DNA of 64,000 bases from an uncultured Myxococcales bacterium (GCA_937872925.1 CALMUT010000277.1:1-64000), one strand, 5' to 3'; positions 8,023 to 17,708 are shown, counted from the first letter of the stretch. Numbers and translations: made by a program. Notes: a model not told the origin generated them from the letters alone.

Positions 8023-9714
8023 GTGTTTTCTAGATCCGCCGTCTGCTTACTGATCACCCTCGCCTGCGCTCTTGTTTCGGGCAACCTGCGGGCTCAGGAA
8101 GACCCCGGGCCTTGTGCTTCGCCGCAGAGCGCGACGAACTCCGTGTTTCACTGGCAGCAACCCAAGCATCGTGATGTCACGCGCGCGAGTGAGTGCCTGG
8201 AACCCGGCGGACGTGATGCGGCTGCCCTCGCAGAGTCCGCGCGGCGTATCAAGGCCATCTACGACTCGCGCGCCATCTATGTCGTGATGGACGCCTTGAG
8301 CGCAGATCCGAACTTTGTGGATCCGAATACGGGCGCGGCGCTCGTCACACCGCACAAGGACTTGCCGGAGATTGTCGTTGCCAAGCGCGGCGACAAGTGG
8401 CTGTGGACCAGTGCCTCCTTGGACCGCATCGACGACCTGCACGATCAGTCCCTGGGCATGATCAGCCGAGTGGTCGCGCACCGCCTGCCGGAAAGCCTGC
8501 GGGGCAAGGTGTTGAATGTTGAGATTTGGCAATACCTGGCGCTCTTTCTGGCGTTCATTGTGGGCCTTCTGCTGCGGCGATTGATTCAGCTTCTTGTAGG
8601 TCACCGCATTCGGAGCATGGTGGAACGCACCGGCGAGTCCTGGGCAACGTACGCGGTGGACGTATTCGCCTCGCCGGGCGCAACGCTAGTGATGGCGGGT
8701 GTGATCCGCGTCGCCTATCCGGAGTTGGGGCTGCCGCTCACTGCGGCCACCATCATGAGCGTGGCCGTGCGCACCCTGGTGGTGGTCAGCGTGGTGTGGG
8801 CCGTCTACCGCATGGTGGACGTGCTGGCCATGCGCATGGCCGAAAAGGCCGCGAAGACGGAGACCAAGCTCGACGACCAACTGGTGCCGCTGCTGCGCAA
8901 GTCCCTAAAAGTATTCGTCGTTGTAGCGGGCGCGTTGTTCATCCTACAGAACCTCAACGTCAACGTCGGCTCGCTACTCGCGGGACTCGGTATCGGTGGG
9001 CTCGCCTTTGCTCTTGCCGCCAAGGACACGATTGCGAACTTCTTTGGCAGCGTGACCATCTTCGTGGATCGCCCTTTTCAAATCGGCGATTGGGTCGTCG
9101 TGGACGGAGCGGAAGGCATCGTCGAAGAAGTGGGTTTTCGTTCCACGCGCATTCGTACCTTCTACGAATCCGTCGTCACGCTTCCCAACGCGCGCTTCAT
9201 GGAGACCAAAATCGACAACTACGGCGCGCGCCGCTACCGCCGCACCTTTGTCACCTTGAATCTGACCTACGATACGACCGCCGAGCAAATGCAGGCGTTC
9301 GTGGAAGGCATCCGCGCCATCATTCAGGCCAACCCCCACACGTGGAAAGACAAATACGAAGTGCATATGTCCGGCTTTGGCGCGTCCAGCCTGGACGTGA
9401 TGCTGTACTTCTTCTTTGACGTCAGCTCCTGGTCCGACGAACTGAGAGAGCGACACAACGTGTATTTGGAGATCATGGGGCTCGCCGAGGACCTCGGAGT
9501 TGCCTTCGCTTTCCCAACCCAGACGCTGCACCTGGACAGCGTGGCTGCCCCTGGGGCCGAGCGCACGCTGCCAACGCCTGCACAGAGCGCTCAACTTGCG
9601 GAAGTGGTGCACGCCTTTGGACCTGGAGGAAAGCGCGCGCGGCCCGAAGGCCCCAAGCTGACGCACGGCTACGTGCCCGGCAGCAGCGCCCGTGGTTCCG
9701 CGGAAGAGGGCTAG
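8023..9714 (+). CDS. Mechanosensitive ion channel, MscS family
   Basis: A 563-residue MscS-type channel. It begins with a signal peptide (about 1-24) and a periplasmic domain of about 140 residues, then transmembrane helices near 168-190, 222-240, 245-270 and 298-320. The pore helix rich in Gly/Ala (GSLLAGLGIGGLAFALAAKD) and the beta domain (DRPFQIGDWVVVDGAEGIVEEVGFRSTRIRT region) are typical. A C-terminal cytoplasmic alpha/beta domain and a charged tail follow. It opens under membrane tension to release solutes on osmotic downshock. The GTG at 8023 has a TTAGGA ribosome-binding site a few bases upstream. It lies 35 nt after the epimerase gene. Confidence 0.92.
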   Translation: MFSRSAVCLLITLACALVSGNLRAQEDPGPCASPQSATNSVFHWQQPKHRDVTRASECLEPGGRDAAALAESARRIKAIYDSRAIYVVMDALSADPNFVDPNTGAALVTPHKDLPEIVVAKRGDKWLWTSASLDRIDDLHDQSLGMISRVVAHRLPESLRGKVLNVEIWQYLALFLAFIVGLLLRRLIQLLVGHRIRSMVERTGESWATYAVDVFASPGATLVMAGVIRVAYPELGLPLTAATIMSVAVRTLVVVSVVWAVYRMVDVLAMRMAEKAAKTETKLDDQLVPLLRKSLKVFVVVAGALFILQNLNVNVGSLLAGLGIGGLAFALAAKDTIANFFGSVTIFVDRPFQIGDWVVVDGAEGIVEEVGFRSTRIRTFYESVVTLPNARFMETKIDNYGARRYRRTFVTLNLTYDTTAEQMQAFVEGIRAIIQANPHTWKDKYEVHMSGFGASSLDVMLYFFFDVSSWSDELRERHNVYLEIMGLAEDLGVAFAFPTQTLHLDSVAAPGAERTLPTPAQSAQLAEVVHAFGPGGKRARPEGPKLTHGYVPGSSARGSAEEG

Positions 9715-9929
9715 AACGCCGCCGCCGGCGTGGTGCTGAGACAGGCGTGACGGATCAGGACCACGCTGTCGTTGGGGTAGCCGACAGAAAAAGCTACTTA
9801 GCATACATATCGATTTTCATGAGCGTCCCCCCCTCACACCCTCGAACGGTTCTCCCCAAGTGCTCGTTGAGGCCGCTCCGCGCGCGCGGCCGAGCGGTGA
9901 CTGGGCTGCCGTTCCCACGACCACTACTA

Positions 9930-10151
9930 CTAGTAGTGCGGCGGGCGGTCTGCCTCGGGATCCGGTGGCTCAGCGCCGCCTTCGCCGCCGCCCCGCTTCT
10001 CTTGCGCCTCAAGGCGCGCCTTGAGGGCGTCGATCGTTCGTTGTTGCTGATAAAGCGCGTCCGAGAGCTTTTCGATCACATCCTGTTGATGGGTGTAACG
10101 CACCTCGAGCTCGACCAACCGACGCGCAAGCTCTTCGACCGATTCCGACAT
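9930..10151 (-). CDS. slyX: SlyX family protein
   Basis: A 73-residue coiled-coil protein matching the SlyX family: a heptad pattern through residues 1-50 (VEELARRLVELEVR, then LYQQQRTIDALKARLE) and the hallmark C-terminus PPHY. The start at 10151 is set by AGGGAG about ten bases upstream, inside the end of the preceding gene whose stop is 2 nt away, so the two are co-translated. SlyX was named from E. coli, but its biochemical role is unknown. The 215 nt downstream (9715-9929), which separate it from the convergent MscS gene, include an AT-rich patch at 9790-9825 with no gene that I recognise. Confidence 0.9.
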   Translation of the reverse strand: MSESVEELARRLVELEVRYTHQQDVIEKLSDALYQQQRTIDALKARLEAQEKRGGGEGGAEPPDPEADRPPHY

Positions 10152-10153
10152 CT

Positions 10154-12004
10154 TCAGCCGCTCCCTTTCTTGTGGGCGACCCACTCGCCAATCAGCGTTC
10201 GAAGCGCTGGCAAGCTGACAGCGCCGTAGCGAAGCACTTCGTCGTGAAACTCTGAGAGCACGAAGTCGTCCTTCAGCTCCGCTTCGGCCATGCCGCGCAG
10301 CTTCCGGATCTCAAGCTGCCCCAGTTTATAGGCCAAGGCTTGGCCCGGCCAGGTGATGTAACGGTCTACTTCGTTCTTGATGTTGGCCTCGGTGAGCGCG
10401 GTGTGGTCCAGCATGTACTGCTCTGCTTGTTTGCGGGTCCAAGAAAGCGCGTGCAGTCCGGTGTCGACGACCAGCCGACTGGCGCGCCAGGCATCGAAGC
10501 TGAGCATGCCCATGCGATCCAGATCGCCGGAATACAGACCGATTTCGTCGGCCAGACGTTCGGTGTACAGCGCCCAGCCTTCGACGTAAGCCGTCATGCC
10601 TGCGTGCTTCAAGAATGCGGGCACGGCCGTCAATCCCTGCGCAACGCCAATCTGCAAGTGGTGCCCGGGAATGCTCTCATGGAATGCCAAGACCTCGGCT
10701 TCGAAACGCGGGCGCGTTTCGGGCTGGAATACGTTGACGAAGTACTCGCCTGCCTTGCTGCCGTCTGGATTCGGCTGACGGTAGTACGCAATGGTTGAAA
10801 AGGGCGCCTCGTACGCGGGGATCCGTTGCACAACGCAGTCCGAGTTGGGACGCAGGCCCAGGTAGCTCGGCAGTTTGGCTTTCGCCGCGGAGAGCGCGCG
10901 CTCCGCGGCCTGCACGATCTCGTCTGCGGACGCGAAGTAGAGCTTCTTGTCGGTGCGCAGCCGACCGCGGATCTTGGCGAGATCGTCAGTCCCGAGCGCG
11001 CGTTTGCCCAGCTCTCGCATCTCCCTCTCGATTTTTGCGATTTCCGCCACACCGATGTCGTGGATTTGCTTGGGGTCCAGCGTCAGCGTGGTGTGCTCCC
11101 GGGAAAGCGCTCGGTAGCACGCGGCGCCATCCGGAAGCGCGCCCACCCCAACCTTGTCCTCACCACGCGCGCGCGGCCCGATTTCGTCCTTGAGCACTTT
11201 CAGGTAGCGCGCCGTCGCTTCCCGGATTGCGAGGGCAGCCGTCCGAAGACTCGTGCCGAAGGTCGTACGCTCCGGCTCCGAGAGCCCCTTCGCGGACTGG
11301 ATCGGCGACAGCAGCCCCCACTTTTCATCGGCTACCTTTAGTTCTTGCTCGAGCATCTGGGTAGTGCGGAGGACGGTCTCTCGATTGGCGAACAGGCCTC
11401 GCTTTGCACCGAGACGGAGATTCTCGATGTCCTGGTCGATGGCAGCGGGAGCCGCGCGGTAGCGGGTCAACAGGTTCTCCGCATCCTGGGGCGATCGCAC
11501 CGCGTGAGATTCCGCGAGTCGGTTCCATTCCGTCACTGGATTGTTGCGAGGCGACACCGACCAAAGGTCCAGCTCGCAGACTTCCGCGTCGATCTCCGAT
11601 TGGACGTACTCCGCAAACAGACTCGCGGTCAGGCGCTCCCGGGACGCCAGTTCGCCAGCGAGGATGGCAGTCACTCGAGCGCTGTGCTTGCGCCGAACCT
11701 GCCGCCTTGCCTCCTCAGCCTTGCGAGAGCGGTCTCCGATCTTGTCGTCGAAGCGCTTGATCCCGAGCCGAGTTGCCCAGACTGGGTACTCCTTCATGGT
11801 CCACTGCCAGTGCTCACGCAGCAGCGTAGCCAATTGCTCATGCTGAACGCCGGCTGCGGCGTCCGGCGTCCAGTTGTCCCGTGCGGGCGTTGTCTCGACA
11901 GTGCTGTTTTCGGCTTTGGGCTGCTCAGGCATGGCGACTTGACTGCGGGGCGAGCCGCACGCAAAGGCAAGCGCGGCGGATGCCCAGAGTAGTTTGCGCG
12001 TCAT
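10154..12004 (-). CDS. DUF885 family lipoprotein (putative metallopeptidase)
   Basis: A 616-residue protein with a lipoprotein signal (lipobox LAFAC near residue 17) chosen with the ATG at 12004; two extra in-frame codons groups exist upstream to 12022. The body is a DUF885 domain, a mostly helical family with a zinc-peptidase-like motif, here HESIPGHH at about 440-447. The HExxxGHH arrangement resembles the metal site of M32-like carboxypeptidases, so a peptidase role is plausible but unproven. It ends 2 nt before slyX and shares its transcript. It lies about 60 nt downstream of the diiron protein gene. Confidence 0.8.
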   Translation of the reverse strand: MTRKLLWASAALAFACGSPRSQVAMPEQPKAENSTVETTPARDNWTPDAAAGVQHEQLATLLREHWQWTMKEYPVWATRLGIKRFDDKIGDRSRKAEEARRQVRRKHSARVTAILAGELASRERLTASLFAEYVQSEIDAEVCELDLWSVSPRNNPVTEWNRLAESHAVRSPQDAENLLTRYRAAPAAIDQDIENLRLGAKRGLFANRETVLRTTQMLEQELKVADEKWGLLSPIQSAKGLSEPERTTFGTSLRTAALAIREATARYLKVLKDEIGPRARGEDKVGVGALPDGAACYRALSREHTTLTLDPKQIHDIGVAEIAKIEREMRELGKRALGTDDLAKIRGRLRTDKKLYFASADEIVQAAERALSAAKAKLPSYLGLRPNSDCVVQRIPAYEAPFSTIAYYRQPNPDGSKAGEYFVNVFQPETRPRFEAEVLAFHESIPGHHLQIGVAQGLTAVPAFLKHAGMTAYVEGWALYTERLADEIGLYSGDLDRMGMLSFDAWRASRLVVDTGLHALSWTRKQAEQYMLDHTALTEANIKNEVDRYITWPGQALAYKLGQLEIRKLRGMAEAELKDDFVLSEFHDEVLRYGAVSLPALRTLIGEWVAHKKGSG

Positions 12005-12065
12005 CGACGCGATACTATCCATCGAAGCGATGGGTAGCTAGTGCGGCGTGTCCTGCGGCGAACCG

Positions 12066-13034
12066 CTAGTTTTGCAGCTTCAGCCCTAGGGCGTCCTGGG
12101 CCATCTCGTCGAAGCTCATTTTCTGGGTTCGTTTGACGTCGTCCTCGGAATACAGCCGGGAAATCAGCGAGGCGTCTACGCCCAGAATCCGACGAATGAT
12201 GCGTCCGAATACCACCCGCGCAACGAGATGGTCGTTGTAGACCTCCTGCAACCCCGTCATGAAGCGCGTGAAGGGATGCTCCTTCACTTCGTCCTTGGTG
12301 CCGAGCAGTTGGATGCGCTTGAACGCCTGGCGCATGCGCTTGCCGCTGGGGTCCACGCGCCGCATGGGCTCGAAGAAAACATCGCGAAAAAACGGCGCGC
12401 CGTAGTAGAGCACATTGGCAAATGCCCACGCCGCTGCCAGGCGGCGCGGCAGTGGCGCCTTGGGACGGTTCGCCTGCGCCTCGCGATACTCTTGGGTGGC
12501 GTAGAACTCGACCATGTGAAAGTCCATGGCGATGTGTCGCGACTCGTCGCGATTGATCAGCTCCATGGCTTGGTCACTCATCTCGTCTTTGACGTGATCG
12601 CTAATCGAACGCAGCAGCGCGACGTCCAAGATCAGCTCACCACTGGTGATATAGGTGTTCGCGATCTCGGGGGGCAGGAAACGGATCGCATTGATGAAGT
12701 GCGGCGTGAAGCGCATGAGCGCCGCGTTGGGCTGGAACAAGCGGTACTTGTGCACGTCGTAATAGTCCGCCAGCATCTGCGCTGCATGCGCGTGGCGCAC
12801 TTCGTCTTTGACGAAGGTCTCGAAGATCTCTTTGAGGGTCTCGTCGTCGGTATTCTTGCGCTGCTGCTCGAAGAGTGCACCAGCCAGGCGTTCAATGCCC
12901 GCCATATCCGTGAAGTACTGCACAATGGCAATTTCGTCCGCGCGGCTCATTTCTCGCGGACGCGTATTCCAATCCAGATCCCCGACGCGCCACTGCTCAC
13001 GCCGGCACTTTTCCAGCATTGTCTGGAGATCCAT
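12066..13034 (-). CDS. Ferritin-like diiron protein (AurF/long-chain diiron oxygenase type)
   Basis: A 322-residue alpha-helical protein with two ExxH iron-binding motifs, KDEVRHAH near 76-83 and RDESRHIAMDFH near 164-175, plus further helices carrying isolated Glu residues, as in ferritin-like oxygenases of the AurF/diiron type. Such enzymes use a carboxylate-bridged di-iron site and O2. It has no signal peptide and is expected to be cytosolic. Translation starts at ATG 13034, with AAGGAG seven bases upstream. A TGCTATACT extended -10 element lies just before it. Substrate unknown; the DUF885 gene follows downstream on the same strand. Confidence 0.75.
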   Translation of the reverse strand: MDLQTMLEKCRREQWRVGDLDWNTRPREMSRADEIAIVQYFTDMAGIERLAGALFEQQRKNTDDETLKEIFETFVKDEVRHAHAAQMLADYYDVHKYRLFQPNAALMRFTPHFINAIRFLPPEIANTYITSGELILDVALLRSISDHVKDEMSDQAMELINRDESRHIAMDFHMVEFYATQEYREAQANRPKAPLPRRLAAAWAFANVLYYGAPFFRDVFFEPMRRVDPSGKRMRQAFKRIQLLGTKDEVKEHPFTRFMTGLQEVYNDHLVARVVFGRIIRRILGVDASLISRLYSEDDVKRTQKMSFDEMAQDALGLKLQN

Positions 13035-13053
13035 GAGCAGCTCCTTCGTCAGA

Positions 13054-13062
13054 AGTATAGCA
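13054..13062 (-). promoter_or_regulatory. Extended -10 promoter element for the diiron gene
   Basis: On the minus strand the sequence reads TGCTATACT, a TGn extended -10 with five of six consensus bases. No good -35 hexamer lies 17 bp upstream, which is tolerable with an extended -10. Transcription would begin near 13047, leaving a leader of about a dozen bases that contains AAGGAG (opposite 13041-13046). Confidence 0.4.
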
Positions 13063-13121
13063 CCGACGCCCGCTAGCAGCCCAGCCTGACGGTTTTTTCC
13101 GGGGTGGCGCGCGGGAAGCGC

Positions 13122-13673
13122 TTACTTCTTTGGCGGCTGCTTCGGCGCCTTGCGTTTGTGCACAACCGTGCTGATCAAATGCAATCGGTAGCGGATCACC
13201 CGGTGAGTGGCCTCGTCCGCTTTGCACCAGCGGTTTTCCTTCGGATGATTCTTGCCTTGATAGCTGGCCAGCCACTGCGGGAACCACGCCGTGCCCGTCT
13301 TCTCCTTGCACAGCTTCCGGTTGTCGGTGATCAACTGGCCCATGGTCTTGAGATTGGTCTCCGCGTCGAGTAGCGATTTCTTGACCGCCTTGCACTCTTC
13401 GCTCGGGTCGTTGAGGGGGTCTGCGTCCTTGCGACACGCCCCGATGTAGCGGGCGCGGATCTGACCCAGACCATGGTCCTCGCCATTCTCGCTGACCACA
13501 TGAGGCAACCACGCGCTCTCGAAATGCACCATGGCCACGCCGGTGAGCGGGTCGAAGTTGTGCTCCTTGGCCACGTTGTTGAGCGCACGAGCAAAGCGTT
13601 CGGCCTCTTCTACGGGCATCTCGGGCCGCGACAGCATGATGGCTGCCACGATGATCGCGATTGGTCGAACCAT
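13122..13673 (-). CDS. Lysozyme-fold (SLT/transglycosylase-like) protein
   Basis: A 183-residue protein with an N-terminal hydrophobic stretch (residues 3-14, signal or anchor) and a lytic-transglycosylase-like fold: the catalytic-type glutamate in HFESAW (Glu52) followed by GLGQIR about 18 residues later. Four cysteines in the middle may form disulfides outside the cytoplasm. The C-terminus is Lys/Pro-rich. Likely role: cleavage or remodelling of periplasmic peptidoglycan, but the catalytic domain is short and divergent. It stands between the diiron gene and the divergent TerB-like gene and appears monocistronic. Confidence 0.65.
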   Translation of the reverse strand: MVRPIAIIVAAIMLSRPEMPVEEAERFARALNNVAKEHNFDPLTGVAMVHFESAWLPHVVSENGEDHGLGQIRARYIGACRKDADPLNDPSEECKAVKKSLLDAETNLKTMGQLITDNRKLCKEKTGTAWFPQWLASYQGKNHPKENRWCKADEATHRVIRYRLHLISTVVHKRKAPKQPPKK

Positions 13674-13845
13674 GACGAAACGGTTTCCGCCTTAGCAAAC
13701 TGCGCAGCTTCGTGCCAAACCCCTGCAGCCCAGAATCGAGTCGACTTCCAGGATAAGCGGGTGATCTCCACAGCTTAGGACAAAGTTCGTTTCGATCTGC
13801 AACTCGGGCGTGGCGGGCCAGGTCGGCTCTGATAGCCTCGCCGCC

Positions 13846-14172
13846 ATGCTTTCCGAACTCGACGCGTCCGAGCGCATGTTGCTGCTGAAATTCGTATGTT
13901 CCTTTGCCTGGGCAGACCTGGAGATACGCGGCGCTGAACGCAAGATGGTCAAGCGCCTCGTCAAGAAGCTAGAACTTTCGAGCGCGGAAGCCGAGCAGGT
14001 AGAAGAATGGCTGAAGACACCGCCCACCGCGGACGAAGTCGACCCCAATCGAGTGCCACGGGCGCACCGCAAGCTGTTCCTCGACGCCGCGCGCCAGATG
14101 GCGGCAGCCGACGGCGAGATCGATCCCGCTGAACAAGAGAACCTCGAGCTATTCGAGGCGTTGCTCAAGTAA
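13846..14172 (+). CDS. TerB-like helical protein
   Basis: A 108-residue cytosolic, mostly helical protein resembling the TerB/DjlA N-terminal fold. It has two acidic loops typical of the family, ADLEIRGAE early and ADGEIDPAEQ near the end, in the 'xDGxIxxxE' pattern proposed to bind metal ions. The ATG at 13846 is used; a GTG at 13810 would add twelve residues with no family similarity. No other ter gene is present, so a tellurite-resistance role is not implied. It converges with the next gene, the stops being only 3 nt apart. Confidence 0.7.
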   Translation: MLSELDASERMLLLKFVCSFAWADLEIRGAERKMVKRLVKKLELSSAEAEQVEEWLKTPPTADEVDPNRVPRAHRKLFLDAARQMAAADGEIDPAEQENLELFEALLK

Positions 14173-14175
14173 CGC

Positions 14176-15171
14176 TCAGCGTTTGGTCACGTTCACTTCG
14201 CTCTGCATGCGAAGCGACGCGGCATCCATTCCCGGAATGGAGACCTTCATCGCCTTGTCCATGGTGGAGCGACCCGTCGGGTAGAACTGGCCCAGAGTAA
14301 AGGAAAGAGTGCCCTGGCTGGAGCCTGCCCCGGAGGTTCCACCCACGGGCTGTTGGGTTCGGCGCACTTTCACCTTGAGGGTGTTCCCGGCAAAGCTCAG
14401 CAGCTCGTAGACGCTGCTCTGGTTGATGGGACCGTCCTTTTCGTCCAGCGTCACGTCGACTTGCCATTCGGCGCCGACGCCGATTGCCTCACTGGGAAAC
14501 GCGTCACCCACTTCGACGGGCGCGTTGCCATCTTGGCCCCCCTGCTCCACATTGAATTCCCGCACGATCCCCTGGGGCGTGACCCACCCGCTGGCCACCA
14601 CCCGCTCGGGCATCTTGTTCCCCAGCCCACCGGCAAGTCCCCCCAGCATGCCACCCAGACCGCCTCCGCCCGCGCCCTGACTGACGGCGAAGGGCCCCGC
14701 CGAATAGCTGAACTTGGCGTCGCCGTTCTTCTGAACCTCGAGGATGCGAATGTCGATGGGCGCCTTCATCTCAATGTTGGGAAGCGGCAGCGAGATGCCC
14801 GTGATTTTCGAGGTGGATGCGAACTTCACGCTCTGTTTGGCGCCCTTGCGAAATGTGTGTTTGGCGATACGACGCGGTTCGGAACCGGGCTTGAGCAACG
14901 TGACTCGCGGTGCTCCTCCCGCTGGGATGGGCGTTGGACCCTGAGTCTCTAGGGGTTTGGGCCCTTCGCCCGCTGGCACCGGAACGGGCGGCGAGTCGTT
15001 GCCGCCCTGGGGCGGCGGCGTGCTCACGTCCCCTTGCGCGATATCTGTATCGTCGCGCTGGCCACCGACGTCAGCGGCCTGGGTCTCGATCATCGGGGGC
15101 GGTGGTTTCTTGGCGGCGCACGCGGTTGCGCAACCCAAGACCCATACAAATGCCCATTTGCTCATCGACAT
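14176..15171 (-). CDS. Lipoprotein of unknown function (DUF6263-like)
   Basis: A 331-residue exported protein. ATG 15171 is used, with a second ATG two codons on; the ORF extends upstream only as Arg/Gly-rich non-signal sequence. A short signal ends in a cysteine (LGC or ATAC), followed by a Pro/Gly/Gln-rich linker to about residue 95. The rest is beta-rich with a Gly/Leu-rich segment (GGGGLGGMLGGLAGGLG) and phrases such as GVGAEWQVDV and LSFTLGQFYPTG. The general pattern (a mean exponent of 'apply treatment, compare, integrate over surface') resembles DUF6263 lipoproteins, but I am not certain of the family. No operon partner. Confidence 0.6.
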   Translation of the reverse strand: MSMSKWAFVWVLGCATACAAKKPPPPMIETQAADVGGQRDDTDIAQGDVSTPPPQGGNDSPPVPVPAGEGPKPLETQGPTPIPAGGAPRVTLLKPGSEPRRIAKHTFRKGAKQSVKFASTSKITGISLPLPNIEMKAPIDIRILEVQKNGDAKFSYSAGPFAVSQGAGGGGLGGMLGGLAGGLGNKMPERVVASGWVTPQGIVREFNVEQGGQDGNAPVEVGDAFPSEAIGVGAEWQVDVTLDEKDGPINQSSVYELLSFAGNTLKVKVRRTQQPVGGTSGAGSSQGTLSFTLGQFYPTGRSTMDKAMKVSIPGMDAASLRMQSEVNVTKR

Positions 15172-15383
15172 GCGTCGTTTCTCGCAACGCGCGCCGACAG
15201 CGTCAACTCGCGGGGGGCGGCCCCGGTCATGCCAATGCGGCGGAACCCCGAGGCTCGGTCCGGTCCTGCGCACACTTCGGGCGCGTCCCGCTCACCGTAT
15301 TCCCCCAATACAATTCGGCACTTGCGGCTCGGTCCGGGAGTGCGACGCACCTGCACCACGCAGTTGCGCGTACACTAGGAGTG

Positions 15384-17708
15384 ATGAGTCGCCAATGCGC
15401 GCCCCCAGTCGCTCCGGCTTTGCTGAGCACTCTCTTGGCGGCGTTCACCCTTGCCCCGCCCGCAGAGGCCCAGCTCATCCGCAGTCCGTATCTGCACCAG
15501 GGCACGCCCAACTCCATGACCGTGGTCTGGACCACCGGCGCCAGCTCCGAAAGCGTCGTGAAGTATGGCAGCAGCCCGACGGCGTTGAGCCAAACCGCCA
15601 CTGGCCCCTCGGGCACACAGCACGAGGTCAAGGTCACGGGACTGACTCCCGGTTCACGCTACTTCTACAGCGTGGGCACTTCGACCCAAGTTTGGGCCGG
15701 TGCAGACGGCGATCACTACTTCGACACGTCACCCCCAGTGGGTACCAAATCCAAGTTCCGCACTTGGATCGTCGGGGACTCCGGCACGGGCGGGTCCCAG
15801 CAAGCAAAAGTCCGCGACGCGATGCTGACCCATGTCGGAGCGTACCGGCCGCAACTGTATTTGCATATGGGGGACATGGCATACAGCGACGGAACAACAG
15901 CCGAGTTCACGTCCAAGTTCTTCGCGATGTACCCGACGGTGCTCCGCAACACGGTCATTTGGCCCACCCTAGGCAACCACGAAGGTCACTCGTCAGATTC
16001 GGGAACCCAATCCGGCCCCTACTACACGGCGTACGTGCTTCCCAAGGCTGGCGAGGCGGGTGGCCTGCCGTCGGGCACCGAAGCCTACTACTCCTTTGAC
16101 TACGCCAACGTGCACTTCATCGTGCTCGACTCCCACGACTCGAACCGTTCGCCGACGGGCGCCATGCTCACCTGGGCGAAGAACGACATCGCCGCGACCA
16201 AACAAGAATGGGTCGTCGCGTACTTTCACCATCCTGCCTACACCAAGGGCAGCCACGACTCCGATACCGAGGGGCAACTGCGAGACATGCGTGAAAACGC
16301 CCTGCCAATCCTGGAAGCGGGAGGCGTGGACCTGGTGCTGGCGGGTCACTCCCACATCTACGAGCGGTCGTTCCTCGTCGACGGCGCGTACGAGACGCCC
16401 ACCACGGCGGCAGGCAAGTTGAAGGATCCTGGAGACGGCAAGGTAGACGGTACCGGCCCGTACCAGAAGCCGGCGGGCATCACCGCGCGCAACGGCGCGG
16501 TGTACATTGTGGCCGGCCACGGTGGCACGGGCGTTTCTGGGCCGGGCAACCACCCGCTTATGTATTTCACAGAGGTGCAGAACGGCTCATGCGTTCTCGA
16601 CGTGCAAGGCAATCGCCTCGCGGTCTTGAACATCCGCCATGACGGCGAAGTGACGGACCGCTTCACGATGGTCAAGGGGGAAGCACTGGTCATCGCTTCG
16701 CCGGACGGCGGCGAAACCCTGCAGCCCAATCAGCCGCATACCATTCGCTGGGCCAGCGTCGGCACCATCCCGAACGTCAACTTGGAGTACTCCATCGACA
16801 ACGGCCAGAACTGGACCAGCATTGCATCGAACATCCCCAACAGCGGCGCGCATGTCTGGGCGGTGCCAGCGGTCACCACCACTCAAGGGCTCGTCAAGGT
16901 CACCGCATCAGCCAAAAGCGCCGTCTTCGACGAAAGCAATGCCGGCTTCAACATCGGCAACGTCGGCCCTCAAGTCGCCATCGGTTTCGGCGACGAGTGG
17001 CGCTACCTCGAAGCGGGTCCGGACCCCTCCGCAAGCTTCGTGGATGCCAGTTTCGACGATTCGAGTTGGAAAACTGGCAAGGCGGAGCTCGGCTACGGCG
17101 ACGGGGATGAAGCCACGCTGCTGACCGACGCCGACCCGAATATTCCGACGGCATACTTTAGGAAGAAGATCACCCTTTCCGGCCTGGTCACCGACGCCGC
17201 GCTCAAGGTCCTCCACGACGACGGCGTGGTCGTGTACGTCAACGGCACGGAGGTCCTGAACAAGTACGTCACAACTACGGACTACGCGAGCTACAGCGGG
17301 AGCTCCCAAGACAACGAGCTTTCCACTGCTGCCGTGCCCACCAGCGCCTTCGTGAGCGGAGAGAACATCATTGCCGCACTGGTCAAACAAAGCAGCGCTG
17401 GTTCGAGTGACCTGTCCTTCGACCTGGAGCTGAGTGTGACGGTTCAAGGCACCTCGGGTCCGGACGGCGGCGTCGCTGGCAGCGGAGGCAGCGGAGGCAG
17501 CACGGGCAGCGGCGGAGCGAGCGCCGGCAACGGCGGAAGTGCTGGCAACGCCGGCAGCGGCGCGAACGCATCGAAGGACTCCGGAACCGACGAGAGCGGC
17601 TGTGGCTGCAAAATTCCGGCAACTCCGACCTCGCCCAGCGCGTGGCTCCTGAGTTTGATCGGCCTCGGGCTCCTGCGTCGGCGCGCGCCACGGGCACTTT
17701 CGCGCTGA
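15384..17708 (+). CDS. Purple-acid-phosphatase-like metallophosphoesterase with MYXO-CTERM tail
   Basis: A 774-residue secreted protein. ATG 15384 precedes a signal peptide cleaved after APPAEA (about 29). A fibronectin-III-like N-domain (30-115) leads into a calcineurin-like phosphoesterase with the metal motifs GDSGTG (~131), GDMAYSDG, GNHEG, FHHPAYT and GHSHIYER (~320). A Ser-Thr-rich/GPI-type beta domain follows (~440-515), then a jelly-roll-like region beginning DEWRYLEAG (~540-685), a Gly/Ser linker, and a C-terminal CGC, hydrophobic helix and RRR tail. That last signal is MYXO-CTERM, processed by myxosortase and known only from Myxococcota. Expected to be cell-surface linked; it probably hydrolyses phosphate esters. 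Confidence 0.9.
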   Translation: MSRQCAPPVAPALLSTLLAAFTLAPPAEAQLIRSPYLHQGTPNSMTVVWTTGASSESVVKYGSSPTALSQTATGPSGTQHEVKVTGLTPGSRYFYSVGTSTQVWAGADGDHYFDTSPPVGTKSKFRTWIVGDSGTGGSQQAKVRDAMLTHVGAYRPQLYLHMGDMAYSDGTTAEFTSKFFAMYPTVLRNTVIWPTLGNHEGHSSDSGTQSGPYYTAYVLPKAGEAGGLPSGTEAYYSFDYANVHFIVLDSHDSNRSPTGAMLTWAKNDIAATKQEWVVAYFHHPAYTKGSHDSDTEGQLRDMRENALPILEAGGVDLVLAGHSHIYERSFLVDGAYETPTTAAGKLKDPGDGKVDGTGPYQKPAGITARNGAVYIVAGHGGTGVSGPGNHPLMYFTEVQNGSCVLDVQGNRLAVLNIRHDGEVTDRFTMVKGEALVIASPDGGETLQPNQPHTIRWASVGTIPNVNLEYSIDNGQNWTSIASNIPNSGAHVWAVPAVTTTQGLVKVTASAKSAVFDESNAGFNIGNVGPQVAIGFGDEWRYLEAGPDPSASFVDASFDDSSWKTGKAELGYGDGDEATLLTDADPNIPTAYFRKKITLSGLVTDAALKVLHDDGVVVYVNGTEVLNKYVTTTDYASYSGSSQDNELSTAAVPTSAFVSGENIIAALVKQSSAGSSDLSFDLELSVTVQGTSGPDGGVAGSGGSGGSTGSGGASAGNGGSAGNAGSGANASKDSGTDESGCGCKIPATPTSPSAWLLSLIGLGLLRRRAPRALSR

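Noticed and set aside
9715-9929. Possible small RNA or terminator in the AT-rich patch between MscS and slyX
   Set aside because: Only a 4-bp stem before a T5 run was found; too weak to call.
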